From Thermodesulfovibrionia bacterium (GTDB lineage: Bacteria > Nitrospirota > Thermodesulfovibrionia > UBA6902): 37,573 bases of DNA. The number at the start of each line of letters is the position of its first letter. The first letter of the stretch is position 1. Location: the NCBI GenBank assembly GCA_030646035.1, contig JAUSMY010000009.1:1-37573 (forward strand), written 5' to 3'. The translations under genes were made by a program, and so were the position numbers. The notes beneath the pieces are model-generated. The model was not told where the DNA came from, ran no database searches, and saw only the letters and a list, made by a program, of their open reading frames with translations. This document shows positions 5,913-14,916 of the stretch, in pieces.

Positions 5913-6040
5913 CTTTTACCACATCATACGGAAAATCGGGGAAAATGAAGTAAAGCTGAGAATCCGATTTACTTTTTAAAATCAATAAATTAGGTGTAAC
6001 CCTAGGCCAGGACCCAATTTTCTAAAAACCGCCTGAAAAA

Positions 6041-7630
6041 ACTGAAGGAGGGACCGTGCTGGTGAAAGACATTTATCCAGGAACAAACAGTGAGTCTCCT
6101 GGATATCTTACCAATGTCAACGGCGTGCTGTATTTTGAGGCTGATGAAGGAACTAATGGGATTGAACTCTGGAAGAGCGATGGGACAGCAGCAGGGACTG
6201 TGCTGGTTAAAGACATCTATCCCGGCGCAAACGGTTCGTGGGCGCAAAATCTTACTAATGTCAACGGCGTGCTGTATTTTATGGCCTATGATGGAACTCA
6301 TGGGATTGAACTTTGGAAGAGCGACGGGACAGCAGAAGGGACTTTGTTGGTTAAGGATATCAATCTTGCCACAAACGATTCGAGACCGCATAATCTGACC
6401 GATGTAAACGGGGTGCTGTATTTTACGGCTGATGACCTAACTGACGGAACTGAACTGTGGAAGAGCGATGGGACAGCAGCAGGGACCTTGCTGGTTAAGG
6501 ACATCAATCCCGGTTCTATCGGTTCTTTAAGTGATTTCCCTCCTGTATATCTAGTCAATGTCAATGGTGTGCTGTATTTTACAGCTGATGACGGGACTAA
6601 CGGGATTGAACTGTGGAAGAGCGTCGGGACAGCAGAGGGAACCGTGCTCATAAAGGACATCAGGATCAATGGTACAGGGAGTTCAAGGCCCGAATATCTT
6701 ACTGATTTTCAAGGTGTGCTGTATTTTAATGCCAATGACGGAACTAACGGAACGGAACTGTGGAAGAGCAACGGGACAGCATCAGGGACTGTGCGGGTTG
6801 AGGATATAAATCCCGGCGCAAACGGTTCGGGCCCTTCATCCCTGACTGTTGTTAACAGCAAGCTGTATTTTGCAGCCAATGACGGGACGAACGGGAATGA
6901 GCTGTGGAAGAGCAGCGGGGCAGCATCAGGGACTGTGCTGGTAAAGGATATCTATCCCGGAGCAAGCGGTTCGTCTCTGATGTATTTTACCAATGTCAAC
7001 GGAGTGTTGTATTTTACGGCCAATGATGGGACTAATGGGAGGGAGCTTTGGAAGAGCAATGGGACAGCAGCAGGGACTGTAATGGTTAAAGATATTTATC
7101 CCGGGGCTGGCAGTTCGAACCCGTTTAATTTGGCCAATGTAAATGGGGTACTGTATTTTGTGGCCGATGACGGAATAAACGGTGATGAACTTTGGAAGAG
7201 TGACGGGACAACAGAGGGTACACTGCTGGTGAAGGACATTTATTCAGGGACAAGTACTTTTTTATATCCGCAATGGCTGACTGATTTCAACGGTGTGCTG
7301 TATTTTAAGGCTGATGACGGAACTAACGGGTATGAGCTGTGGAAGAGTGATGGGACTGAGGGAGGCACTGTAATGGTGAAGGACATTTATCCCGGCTCTG
7401 GCAGTTCAGTTCCCTCATATCTGATAAATATGAACGGTGTGCTGTATTTTGCAGCCAGTGATGGAACTCATGGGTCTGAGCTGTGGAAGAGTGATGGGAC
7501 TGAGGGAGGCACTGTAATGGTGAAGGATATCCATCCAACAGCCGATTCGAGTCCGCGATATCTGGTCAATGTCAACGGAGTACTGTATTTTACGGCTGAT
7601 GACCCCTGGCTGGGATCAGAGTTGTTTGCT
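6041..7630 (+). repeat. Tandem ELWKSDGT coding repeats (~141-150 bp period)
   Basis: Ten copies of a unit centred on codons for ELWKS(D/N/S/V)GT, plus a degenerate eleventh (GSELFAL). The unit includes recurrent GTNG, GVLYF, VKDI and PG elements. The left edge begins mid-unit, which marks the truncation point. Neighbouring units 9 and 10 are the most alike in DNA, consistent with growth by local duplication. Confidence 0.85.
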
Positions 7631-8437
7631 TTGAATACTACAACCATGTCTGATGTGACGCCCCCTGTAACAACTGCGACTCCTTCATCCGGGTCTACTC
7701 AGTACGTATCTCTCACTTGTGATGACGGCGGTGGCTCAGGATGCGCAGGTATTTTCTATACACTTGACGTTTCAAATCCTACGGTATATTCACAGCCCTA
7801 CACAGGCCTGGTAAGCATCACTGATACAACAATTCTCAGGTATTTTGCCATTGATGTAGCCGGTAATATGGAAGCTGTGCATACAGGTCTTTATACTCCA
7901 TGTCCGCTTTGGTATCAGGATACCGACGGTGACAGTTATGGAGATCCATTGAATTCAATTCAAGCATGTTCTCAACCATTAGGCTATGTAATAGATAATA
8001 CAGATTGTGATGATACAAACCCTGCAATCAATCCACTTACATACTGGTATCCTGATGCTGACGGAGATAGCTATGGAAATTCATCTGTAGCAATTCAAGA
8101 CTGTTCTCAACCCGTTGGCTTTGTGTTAAATATGACTGATTCTGACGATAGTGACCCAAATATTCATCCTGGAGGCCCTTCTTTAAGAGTGTCTGGTTCA
8201 ATTACCACTTACTATTTCTCTTTACAGGATGCGTATGATGCGGCGATAGTAGGAGATATAATCCAAATACAGACAAGCAGCTTTACTGAAGATTTGTATA
8301 TAGATTTAAACAAGTCTGTTACTCTGCGAGGCGGTTATAATAGTAATTTCAATGCAACCACCGGCAAAACGGTAATAAACGGCAATGTGACCATAAGTGA
8401 CGGTGTCGTAACAATGGAAAATATCATAATCCAGTGA
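6056..8437 (+). CDS. ELWKSDGT-repeat secreted-type protein with metal-binding repeats, 5'-truncated
   Basis: 793 codons from a GTG. Ten ELWKS repeats of about 45-50 residues fill roughly residues 1-530, each with a NVNGVLYF strand and a VKDIYPG strand, suggesting a beta-propeller-like fold. Then comes a segment [17 protein letters not shown], a chitobiase/FN3-like domain. It is followed by two DxDGDxYG units (DTDGDSYGD and DADGDSYGN) with CDD motifs, as in MopE-like putative metal-binding repeats. The end is a short beta-helix-like stretch. Such proteins are normally exported, yet there is no signal peptide here. The frame stays open upstream to a stop at 6023, and the first codons before the GTG (TEGGT) already belong to a repeat unit. 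The gene has therefore probably lost its 5' end, with a junction near 6040. It may not be expressed. Confidence 0.7.
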   Translation: MLVKDIYPGTNSESPGYLTNVNGVLYFEADEGTNGIELWKSDGTAAGTVLVKDIYPGANGSWAQNLTNVNGVLYFMAYDGTHGIELWKSDGTAEGTLLVKDINLATNDSRPHNLTDVNGVLYFTADDLTDGTELWKSDGTAAGTLLVKDINPGSIGSLSDFPPVYLVNVNGVLYFTADDGTNGIELWKSVGTAEGTVLIKDIRINGTGSSRPEYLTDFQGVLYFNANDGTNGTELWKSNGTASGTVRVEDINPGANGSGPSSLTVVNSKLYFAANDGTNGNELWKSSGAASGTVLVKDIYPGASGSSLMYFTNVNGVLYFTANDGTNGRELWKSNGTAAGTVMVKDIYPGAGSSNPFNLANVNGVLYFVADDGINGDELWKSDGTTEGTLLVKDIYSGTSTFLYPQWLTDFNGVLYFKADDGTNGYELWKSDGTEGGTVMVKDIYPGSGSSVPSYLINMNGVLYFAASDGTHGSELWKSDGTEGGTVMVKDIHPTADSSPRYLVNVNGVLYFTADDPWLGSELFALNTTTMSDVTPPVTTATPSSGSTQYVSLTCDDGGGSGCAGIFYTLDVSNPTVYSQPYTGLVSITDTTILRYFAIDVAGNMEAVHTGLYTPCPLWYQDTDGDSYGDPLNSIQACSQPLGYVIDNTDCDDTNPAINPLTYWYPDADGDSYGNSSVAIQDCSQPVGFVLNMTDSDDSDPNIHPGGPSLRVSGSITTYYFSLQDAYDAAIVGDIIQIQTSSFTEDLYIDLNKSVTLRGGYNSNFNATTGKTVINGNVTISDGVVTMENIIIQ

Positions 8438-8532
8438 CGAAATGAGCCATGCTTTTCTTGTCTACTATACAAAACAAGCAGGCAAGTTGAAGTAAGTAGG
8501 CAGTGACTAAGAGGTAACTCATTGAAATCAAA

Positions 8533-8608
8533 TGGAGCCACCGAGCGGAATCGAACCGCTGACCTGCTGATTACGAATCAGCTGCTCTACCAACTGAGCT
8601 ACGGTGGC
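8533..8608 (-). tRNA. tRNA-Thr (anticodon CGT)
   Basis: Read on the minus strand the gene folds as a full cloverleaf: acceptor GCCACCG/CGGTGGC, D-arm GCTC-GAGC, anticodon stem GCTGA/TCAGC with loop TTCGTAA (anticodon CGT, reading ACG), and T-arm AGCGG/CCGCT with TTCGATT loop. U73 and an encoded CCA close the 3' end. The 76-nt gene points its 3' end at the accessory region to its left, the usual orientation for a tRNA used as an integration site by tyrosine recombinases. A rightward open frame across it is an artefact. Confidence 0.96.
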
Positions 8609-8776
8609 GCTTCTCTGAAAAGAGGCTTTATATTCTATACCAGAAATACGATTTATTGCCACAGCAGTATTGAAGATCTTTGGCAGGGCATAAGTCAGGA
8701 GCGGGCATGGAACTGATGATGTTGATTATCATGGATATGTATGCCGGTGAGCCTGGAATATCAGAACATCAAAAGG

Positions 8777-9379
8777 CTAAATTCCTTTTGATATCCTCTC
8801 TTCTTCTTCCTGCTCGGTCTTGCAGTCAACGCATAAAGTAGTAACAGGCCTTGCCTGAAGGCGCTTGATGCCTATCTCCTCACCGCAGGCTTCGCAATAC
8901 CCGTAGACCTTGCTCTTGATGCGGTCTATGGTCTGGTCTATCTTTTTAAGAAGCCCTCTGTCCCTGTCCCTGAGCCTGAGCATGAAGTTCCTGTCAGTCT
9001 CTGCGGTTGCCTGGTCTCCCATGTCAGGGTAGTTAAGCTCCCCGGGGAGGATATGAAGTGTTTCTGAAGCCTCTTTGAGCAGGGATTCTTTCTGGATCTG
9101 GAGGTTATGCTGTATATCAAGTATGGCTTTTTCTCTGTTTGTCGGCGCCGGTTTTTTACCGGATCCTTTTTTTACCGCAGGCGTTTTGACAGCAGCCTTC
9201 TTGACCGGCTTTGCTGCGGCCTTCTTAACTACTGCCTTTTTTACTGCTGTCTTCTTTTTAACCGCAGCCTTCTTCTTCACAGGAGAGGTAGCTTTCTTTT
9301 TAGGTATGGTTTTCTTTATAACAGCCTTTTTCTTAGCTGTCTTTTTAGCTGTATTTTTTTTGACCGGTTTCTTTGCCAT
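8777..9379 (-). CDS. dksA: DksA/TraR-type zinc-finger protein with Lys/Ala-rich N-terminal tail
   Basis: 200 aa. The C-terminal ~120 residues are a DksA-type regulator. They show a coiled-coil region, the DxxDxA motif at its tip (DMGDQA) and a C4 zinc finger of the form C-x2-C-x17-C-x2-C (CEACGEE to CVDC). DksA proteins bind the RNA polymerase secondary channel and, with ppGpp, redirect transcription. Unusually, the first ~80 residues are a low-complexity tail of Lys, Ala, Pro, Val and Thr (AKKPVKK, KKAAVKK-like units) resembling histone H1-like domains. I chose the ATG at 9379 because GGAGG lies 10 nt upstream; an in-frame extension to 9439 lacks support. It is transcribed alone, divergently from the ABC ATPase gene. 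The gene symbol is by family; with the tail it may be a paralogue and not the main DksA. Confidence 0.85.
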   Translation of the reverse strand: MAKKPVKKNTAKKTAKKKAVIKKTIPKKKATSPVKKKAAVKKKTAVKKAVVKKAAAKPVKKAAVKTPAVKKGSGKKPAPTNREKAILDIQHNLQIQKESLLKEASETLHILPGELNYPDMGDQATAETDRNFMLRLRDRDRGLLKKIDQTIDRIKSKVYGYCEACGEEIGIKRLQARPVTTLCVDCKTEQEEEERISKGI

Positions 9380-9429
9380 TTTTAATATGCCTCCGAATTC
9401 AGCATGATATTTGTTTAAGAACAGCATGT

Positions 9430-9458
9430 ACGATAACAAATTTATTTTTTCTAGTCAA
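9430..9458 (-). promoter_or_regulatory. Candidate promoter of dksA
   Basis: On the minus strand TTGACT (9453-9458) and TATCGT (9430-9435) are spaced 17 bp apart, giving a leader of about 45 nt before the chosen ATG. The spacer is A/T-rich. Confidence 0.4.
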
Positions 9459-9488
9459 ACATTATAAAAGATAGTTAGCTGAGCATGC

Positions 9489-9517
9489 TTGACAAAGATT
9501 ATGTATTGCGATAACTT
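9489..9517 (+). promoter_or_regulatory. Candidate promoter upstream of the ABC ATPase/pdxJ cluster
   Basis: TTGACA (9489-9494) with TAACTT (9512-9517) at 17-bp spacing. The -35 is consensus and the -10 weak. It could drive the long rightward cluster. Confidence 0.35.
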
Positions 9518-9558
9518 ACAATTCAAGTCTGAGTCCCACTATATAAAGGAATACTATT

Positions 9559-10530
9559 TTGCTCATGAATGATGCCCTTCTTTCTGTTGAAGACCTCAGT
9601 GTATCTTTTTCAACGGATGCCGGACATATTAAGACAGTTGACGGAGTTACATTCAGTGTCGCGCAGGAAGATACCGTAAGTATTGTCGGTGAAAGCGGGT
9701 CAGGCAAGACATTGACCGCGCTCTCGATAATGAACCTTCTGCCGTCCAATGCCGCGTTCTCAGGCAGGGTGGTATTTAAGGGCGATGAGATATCTTCATG
9801 GAGTGAAGACCGGATGCGCGGCATAAGGGGCAGGGATATCGCAATGGTATTCCAGGAGCCTATGACATTTCTTAACCCTGTCTTTACTGTAGGCTACCAG
9901 GTCGCTGAGGCGCTCACAACGCATATTGATATCTCCATGCGGGATGCCATGTCTCAAGCGGTGGAGCTTTTGAGAAAGGTTAATATCCCGTCTCCTGAAT
10001 TAAGGATAAAGGAATACCCGCACCAGATGAGCGGCGGCATGAGGCAGAGGGCGATGATAGCAATGGCTATAGCATGTAACCCCTCGCTCATTATCGCGGA
10101 CGAACCGACCACTGCGCTTGATGTCACGATACAGGCTCAGATACTTGAGCTGCTCGGCAGGCTGAAAGAGAGCAACAAAATGTCGCTTCTCCTTATAACT
10201 CATGACCTCGGGATAGTTGCTGAATGGGCATCAAGGGTTGTTGTGATGTATGCAGGAAGAATAGTTGAGAACGCGCCTGTCAGAGATATTTTTCTTAATC
10301 CGAGGCATCCATATACGATCGGGCTTCTTGAATCACTTCCGGGGAAGAAGGGCGAGAAGCTGAATCCGATACCCGGGCAGGTGCCTGCGCTTGACGCGCT
10401 TCCTTCAGGATGTAAATTTTCAACACGATGCAGATATGTCTTAAAAGAATGCCTTCAGAAGGAACCCGGGCTTATTCCCGCTGGAAGCCCCGGCCATCTC
10501 AGCAGGTGCATAAGGGCGATGGAACTCTAA
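9559..10530 (+). CDS. dppD: Oligopeptide/dipeptide ABC transporter ATP-binding protein (OppD/DppD type)
   Basis: About 323 aa. Walker A GESGSGKT (near residue 46), the ABC signature MSGGMRQR, Walker [10 protein letters not shown] and the switch His in LLITHDLG are all present. The C-terminus carries the oligopeptide-transporter extension [17 protein letters not shown] with its clustered Cys. These subunits hydrolyse ATP to drive uptake of peptides or similar solutes. The usual partners, a binding protein and two permeases, are not in the window, though the second ATPase follows at once. An AAAGGA site sits 8 nt before the TTG at 9559 but 14 nt before the ATG at 9565, so the TTG start is favoured. 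Substrate cannot be inferred; the symbol denotes family only. Confidence 0.85.
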   Translation: MLMNDALLSVEDLSVSFSTDAGHIKTVDGVTFSVAQEDTVSIVGESGSGKTLTALSIMNLLPSNAAFSGRVVFKGDEISSWSEDRMRGIRGRDIAMVFQEPMTFLNPVFTVGYQVAEALTTHIDISMRDAMSQAVELLRKVNIPSPELRIKEYPHQMSGGMRQRAMIAMAIACNPSLIIADEPTTALDVTIQAQILELLGRLKESNKMSLLLITHDLGIVAEWASRVVVMYAGRIVENAPVRDIFLNPRHPYTIGLLESLPGKKGEKLNPIPGQVPALDALPSGCKFSTRCRYVLKECLQKEPGLIPAGSPGHLSRCIRAMEL

Positions 10531-11474
10531 TGGAACTGCTGAAGCTTGAGAACATAAAAAAATCCTTCCCCATAAAGGGCAAGCGCTTTGTTAAGGCTGT
10601 AGATGACGTCAGCTTCTCTGTATCAAAGGGCGAGGTCTTCGGACTTGTCGGCGAGAGCGGCTGCGGCAAGTCTACTGTTGCTAAATTGATCCTGCGCCTT
10701 ATCGAGCCTACTGAAGGGAAGGTCTATTTTAACGGGATCGATGTGGTTACTGCCGGGAGCAGGGAACTCTCAAAGATAAGAAAGGGGCTTCAGATAATAT
10801 TTCAGGACCCGCTTGCCTCCCTTAATCCGAGAAAGAATATCATTGATGCCGTTGGTGAGGCTCTTATCATTAACAGGATAGTAAGCAGAGGGGATGTTAA
10901 AGAGCGTGTTGTGCATCTCCTTGAAAAGGTCGGTATCGATCCGGACGCGCTTTACAGGTATCCCCATGAATTCAGCGGCGGCCAGAGGCAGAGGATATGC
11001 ATAGCCAGGGCGCTTGCTGTTGAGCCCCTGCTTCTGGTTGCGGATGAGGCGCTTTCAGCGCTTGACGTATCGATACAGGCGCAGATAATGAACCTGATGG
11101 AAGACCTTCGGAAAGATTCAGGGTTATCATATGTCTTTATCAGCCACAACCTGCTTGTGATAGAGCACTTCAGCGACAGGGTGGCGGTGATGTATCTCGG
11201 CAAGATAATTGAGCTCTCAAAGACAGATGAGCTTTTTGAGAAACCACTGCATCCTTATACCGAAGCGCTTCTTTCAGCAGTACCCAAGCCTGAGGTTTCA
11301 GAGAAGAAGGAGAGGATAATCCTTGAGGGCGATGTGCCGAGCCCAGTGAATATCCCGTCAGGCTGTCCGTTCCATCCGCGATGCCACAAAAGGTTCGGGC
11401 TGTGTGATAAGGAGATCCCGGTGCTTAAAGATCAGGGCAACGGCAGGCTGGTCTCGTGCCATTTGTGGGGATAG
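10530..11474 (+). CDS. dppF: Oligopeptide/dipeptide ABC transporter ATP-binding protein (OppF/DppF type)
   Basis: 314 aa. Walker [10 protein letters not shown]-loop IIFQDP, signature FSGGQRQR, Walker [14 protein letters not shown] and switch His FISHNL are intact. The end [17 protein letters not shown] is the oligopeptide-transporter C-terminal motif. It pairs with the upstream ATPase to form the heterodimeric motor of an importer. I start it at the ATG whose A is the last base of the upstream TAA (TAATG), giving translational coupling; an in-frame upstream extension to 10428 would overlap dppD by 100 bp and lacks homology. The permeases must be encoded elsewhere, or the pair serves another transporter. 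Confidence 0.86.
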   Translation: MELLKLENIKKSFPIKGKRFVKAVDDVSFSVSKGEVFGLVGESGCGKSTVAKLILRLIEPTEGKVYFNGIDVVTAGSRELSKIRKGLQIIFQDPLASLNPRKNIIDAVGEALIINRIVSRGDVKERVVHLLEKVGIDPDALYRYPHEFSGGQRQRICIARALAVEPLLLVADEALSALDVSIQAQIMNLMEDLRKDSGLSYVFISHNLLVIEHFSDRVAVMYLGKIIELSKTDELFEKPLHPYTEALLSAVPKPEVSEKKERIILEGDVPSPVNIPSGCPFHPRCHKRFGLCDKEIPVLKDQGNGRLVSCHLWG

Positions 11475-11507
11475 AAAAGTTAATTCAAAATTTTATGGAG
11501 GTACATA

Positions 11508-12239
11508 ATGCTGTTAGGTGTTAATGTTGATCATGTTGCAACTTTGAGAGAGGCGAGGAAGGGGGAATACCCTGATCCTGTTATCGCTGCAAACCATGCC
11601 ATTAAGGGCGGGGCAGACGGTATTACCGTGCATCTCAGGGAGGACAGGAGGCACATACAGGACAGGGACCTGAAGATCCTGGTGAATAGCATCAATGTCG
11701 AGCTTAACCTTGAGATGGCTGCGACTGATGAGATGATAGGTATTGCGATAAAGCTGAGGCCTGACATGGTGACGCTTGTGCCTGAAAAGAGGCAGGAGCT
11801 TACGACAGAAGGGGGGCTTGACCTTGTGAAGGGCAAAAAGAAGATACAGAAAGCGATAGACACGATACAGGCAGCAGGCATACCTGTAAGCCTCTTTATC
11901 AATCCGTCAGAGGCTGATGTGGCTGCCTCAGAGGGTATGGGCGCGGCAATGGTCGAGATACATACCGGCCGTTATGCCGATGCAAAGGGAAGGCAAAGAA
12001 CTCTTGAACTCAAGAGGGTAAAGGATGCGGTTAAGAAAGGGCTTGAGCTCGGCCTCTTTGTCAATGCAGGCCATGGGCTGAACTCCGGGAATGTGAAGAG
12101 CATCGCGGCGATCAAAGGCATAAGAGCGCTTTACATAGGCCACGGCATTATATCGGATTCAGTATTTGTCGGGCTTGAGAAGGCGGTAAGAGAGATGAAG
12201 AAACTGATAAAGGAGAGCAGTAAAGTAGCCTGCTCATAA
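11508..12239 (+). CDS. pdxJ: Pyridoxine 5'-phosphate synthase PdxJ
   Basis: 243 aa, full length for the family. The start LLGVNVDHVATLREAR, then GADGITVHLREDRRHI, EIHTGRYA and LFVNAGHGLN are diagnostic. PdxJ condenses 1-deoxy-xylulose 5-phosphate with 3-amino-2-oxopropyl phosphate to give pyridoxine 5'-phosphate, the last ring-forming step of the DXP-dependent vitamin B6 route, in the cytoplasm. His10 of NVDHV, Glu in the LREDRRH region and His near GHGL match the active-site positions. A GGAGG site precedes the ATG by about 6 nt. It is 3 bp ahead of acpS, and this pdxJ-acpS adjacency is widespread in bacteria. Confidence 0.97.
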   Translation: MLLGVNVDHVATLREARKGEYPDPVIAANHAIKGGADGITVHLREDRRHIQDRDLKILVNSINVELNLEMAATDEMIGIAIKLRPDMVTLVPEKRQELTTEGGLDLVKGKKKIQKAIDTIQAAGIPVSLFINPSEADVAASEGMGAAMVEIHTGRYADAKGRQRTLELKRVKDAVKKGLELGLFVNAGHGLNSGNVKSIAAIKGIRALYIGHGIISDSVFVGLEKAVREMKKLIKESSKVACS

Positions 12240-12242
12240 ACT

Positions 12243-12614
12243 ATGATCTACGGAATCGGAATAGACCTGGTCAAGGTTGACAGGATGAAAGAGGTCTCGG
12301 AGAAGTGGCAGGAGAGGTTTTATAAAAGAGTCTTCACTGACAGTGAGGTAGCTTATTGCCGTGAGAAGGGTAACCCGTATCTTTCTCTTGCCGTCCGTTT
12401 TGCAGCCAAGGAGGCTGTTATAAAGGCCATCGGTTCAAGGGCGTTAATTGACCTGACGGATATCGAGGTTGTTAACAGCGATACGGGCAAACCTTATATA
12501 AAGATAGAAGGGAAGCTCAAGGAATTCTTTCAGGATAACGGCATCAAACACTGTCACCTTTCACTGAGTCACGAGAGAGAGTACGGCATCGCATCAGTTG
12601 TGCTGGAAAGTTGA
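12243..12614 (+). CDS. acpS: Holo-[acyl-carrier-protein] synthase AcpS
   Basis: 123 aa, standard length. The N-terminal GIGIDLVKVDRM carries the Mg-binding Asp, and the second signature RFAAKEAVIKAIG carries the Glu and Lys. AcpS transfers the 4'-phosphopantetheine arm of CoA onto a Ser of acyl carrier protein, making it competent for fatty acid synthesis. It lies 3 bp after pdxJ and 9 bp before the NAD(P)HX repair gene, so all three are likely co-transcribed. The fatty acid link fits with plsX and fabH further along the window. Confidence 0.97.
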   Translation: MIYGIGIDLVKVDRMKEVSEKWQERFYKRVFTDSEVAYCREKGNPYLSLAVRFAAKEAVIKAIGSRALIDLTDIEVVNSDTGKPYIKIEGKLKEFFQDNGIKHCHLSLSHEREYGIASVVLES

Positions 12615-12623
12615 AAAATAGCC

Positions 12624-14165
12624 ATGATCAAGGTTGCGACCGCGCATGAGATGATGGAGATTGACCGGGCTGCCATAAACAGATACGGCATTGCCGGCAT
12701 AGAGCTTATGGAGCGGGCTGGGCTTGCCTGTGTTGATAAGATAAATCAGATGTATAGCTATGAAACTGCCTATGTTCTGTGCGGTGGCGGCAACAACGGC
12801 GGAGACGGATTTGTCATAGCACGGATTCTTAATGGCGAAGGCAGAAATGTAAAGGCATTTCTCGCTGTTCCGGCATCAAAGCTCAAAGGCGATGCAAAGA
12901 CAAATTACATCAGGGCGAAGAAAGCGGGCGTTCAAATCTTTCCTATCAGTAAATTTTTAACAAGTCACTCATCACATATCACGCGTCACAACCTCATCAT
13001 TGACGCGCTATTCGGCACAGGGCTAAGCAAGGAAATTAAGTCACCGCTTTCCGGTGTTATAAATAAGGTGAACAGCCTCTCATCACCTGTGCTCTCTGTT
13101 GATATCCCATCAGGCATATCTTCAGACACAGGGCAGATCATGGGCTGTGCGGTGAAGGCTGATCACACAGTGACCTTCGGGCTTCCAAAGAGAGGCCACT
13201 TGCTTTATCCGGGCGCTGAATATACAGGCAGGCTTTCTATCGCAGACATTGGTTTTCCTCAGAAGTTGTTAACTTCCTCAAAGATAAAGGCCAACCTCAT
13301 TCAAAAAGCTGACGCGCTTTCACTTATGCCGCAAAGGCCTAAAGACTCTCACAAGGGAACCTACGGACATGTTCTTATAATCGCAGGATCAAGGGGCAAG
13401 ACAGGCGCAGCTCTCATGACGGCAAAGGCGTGTTTGAGAACAGGCGCAGGGCTTGTCACTATCGGGATACCTGATTCTCTTGTGGATACATTTCAGGCAA
13501 GGGTGACTGAGGAGATGATACTGCCTCTGCCTGATAAAGGCAACGGCACACTCTCATCTGCCGCAGTTCCGGTCATTCTTAAATTCTTAGAGAAGAGAGG
13601 CACTGTACTGGCAATTGGGCCGGGCATATCAAATGATAAAGAGATATCAGCGCTTGTATGCGAGCTTATCATAAGGTCGCATGTTCCGATAGTCATAGAT
13701 GCTGACGGATTAAACGCTATCGCAGGTAAGACATCCATCTTGAAGAGGTCAGGCGCGCCTGTTATTCTCACACCTCATTCAGGAGAGATGGCAAGGCTCT
13801 TAAATCGCAAGGCAGAAAAATTAAAGGAAGACAGAATTAATACAGCTATCTCTTTTGCGAAGAAGACAAAGGCATATCTTGTTCTTAAAGGAGCGCCGAC
13901 CGTTATTGCTGCTCCTTCAGGTGATGCGTTCATTAACTCAACAGGCAATCCCGGCATGTCCACCGCAGGGGCAGGAGATGTTCTTACGGGCATGATATCA
14001 GCCTTTCTTGCTCAGGGATTGAACCCGCAGAAAGCATCTATCCTTGGTGTATACATGCACGGCAATGCAGGTGATATCGCTGCCGAGAAGAAGGGGGAAC
14101 ATTCACTTATCGCATCTGATATCATAAAAGCGATACCTTCGGCCTTCAGGTCAATATTTAAATAA
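12624..14165 (+). CDS. nnr: Bifunctional NAD(P)HX epimerase/ADP-dependent NAD(P)HX dehydratase
   Basis: 513 aa. The N-terminal ~215 residues are the YjeF_N epimerase (NnrE) with GGGNNGGDGFVIARIL (about 54-69) and VDIPSGISSDTG. Residues ~235-513 are the dehydratase (NnrD), a ribokinase-like fold with HKGTYGHVLIIAGSRGKTGA, TPHSGEMARLL, LKGAPTVIA and the catalytic NPGMSTAGAGDVLTG. The enzyme repairs hydrated NADH and NADPH made by heat or side reactions: the epimerase interconverts R and S forms, and the dehydratase restores the S form using ADP. Both halves are complete. A partner role next to acpS is conserved in many genomes, perhaps reflecting cofactor housekeeping. Confidence 0.96.
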   Translation: MIKVATAHEMMEIDRAAINRYGIAGIELMERAGLACVDKINQMYSYETAYVLCGGGNNGGDGFVIARILNGEGRNVKAFLAVPASKLKGDAKTNYIRAKKAGVQIFPISKFLTSHSSHITRHNLIIDALFGTGLSKEIKSPLSGVINKVNSLSSPVLSVDIPSGISSDTGQIMGCAVKADHTVTFGLPKRGHLLYPGAEYTGRLSIADIGFPQKLLTSSKIKANLIQKADALSLMPQRPKDSHKGTYGHVLIIAGSRGKTGAALMTAKACLRTGAGLVTIGIPDSLVDTFQARVTEEMILPLPDKGNGTLSSAAVPVILKFLEKRGTVLAIGPGISNDKEISALVCELIIRSHVPIVIDADGLNAIAGKTSILKRSGAPVILTPHSGEMARLLNRKAEKLKEDRINTAISFAKKTKAYLVLKGAPTVIAAPSGDAFINSTGNPGMSTAGAGDVLTGMISAFLAQGLNPQKASILGVYMHGNAGDIAAEKKGEHSLIASDIIKAIPSAFRSIFK

Positions 14166-14170
14166 TTAAA

Positions 14171-14854
14171 ATGAAGAACTTTATATTGCCTTCAAACATC
14201 GCATTGCCGGAGGTCATGGCATTCTTTTCAACCAAGACCGCATCAGATATAAGCATTGAAAAGTTATTGCTTGAGGAGTTGTGTATTGAGGCTGATATAT
14301 ATATCCCCATACAGAAACATACTGACAAGGTGCATGTGCTTAAGTCAGGCATGGAACGTGTGATCGCCGATGCAGTAATAACATCGAGAAAGAATGTTCT
14401 GATCGGGATAAAGGTGGCAGACTGTGTCCCAATACTTCTGTGTGATAAGAAGATCGGAGTTATTGGCGCGGTTCACGCAGGCTGGAGAGGCACAGCATCC
14501 GGCATACTGAAACGCTCTATCGAAACGATGCAGAGAGAGTTCAATTCACTTCCTGAAAATATCATGGCAGCGATAGGCCCGAGCATAAAGGGCTGTTCTT
14601 ATGAGGTTGATGATAATGTCATGAAGGCTGTCAGGTCTGCTTCTGGTGACGGCGGTTATATTAAAGAGGCCGGTGAAAAATATTTTATCGACCTTGCCCA
14701 TGCCAACAGGCTTCAGGCGGTATCATCAGGAGTGCCTGAGCAGAACATCTGGCTTTCGGATGAATGCACATTCTGCAATGCCGAGAAGTTCCACTCGTAC
14801 AGGCATTCAGGCGAAAATGCAGGGCGGCAGGGCGGTTTTATTATGATGTGGTAA
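14171..14854 (+). CDS. pgeF: Peptidoglycan editing factor PgeF / multicopper-type laccase domain (YfiH) protein
   Basis: 227 aa. The metal/active-site set of the family is present: His in QKHTDKVHV, Cys in VADCVPILL and His in GAVHAGWRGTASG, followed by GPSIKGCSYEV and CTFCNAEKFHSYR. PgeF removes wrongly incorporated L-Ser from the muropeptide precursor UDP-MurNAc-L-Ser; family members were earlier called polyphenol oxidases, and a purine-nucleoside phosphorylase/adenosine deaminase activity is also described. It starts 5 bp after the NAD(P)HX gene. No Shine-Dalgarno site is obvious, so coupled translation is likely. Confidence 0.93.
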   Translation: MKNFILPSNIALPEVMAFFSTKTASDISIEKLLLEELCIEADIYIPIQKHTDKVHVLKSGMERVIADAVITSRKNVLIGIKVADCVPILLCDKKIGVIGAVHAGWRGTASGILKRSIETMQREFNSLPENIMAAIGPSIKGCSYEVDDNVMKAVRSASGDGGYIKEAGEKYFIDLAHANRLQAVSSGVPEQNIWLSDECTFCNAEKFHSYRHSGENAGRQGGFIMMW

Positions 14855-14916
14855 AATATTAAACAACTGGAATGACAAAATATGAAATTGTACTATCTAA
14901 CTATATTGGAGGCTGA

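Noticed and set aside
5913-6030. End of a transposon next to the truncated repeat gene (segment near 6000-6030)
   Set aside because: The sequence around the junction gave a faint impression of a mobile-element end, but I saw no inverted repeats, target duplication or transposase.
6041-7630. CRISPR-like interpretation of the regular repeats
   Set aside because: The periodicity is coding, with one unit per ~47-50 residues and conserved reading frame.
8522-8716. Rightward frame beginning MKSNGATERNRTADLL
   Set aside because: It runs antisense across tRNA-Thr. This peptide is a well-known false annotation of tRNA genes.
8768-8792. 9-bp hairpin ATCAAAAGG/CCTTTTGAT at the end of dksA as a terminator
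   Set aside because: The stem is AT-rich, overlaps the stop codon, and is not followed by a T-run on the transcript strand.
10428-10529. N-terminal extension of the second ABC ATPase
   Set aside because: It would overlap dppD by 100 bp and lacks family similarity. The TAATG start is ideal.
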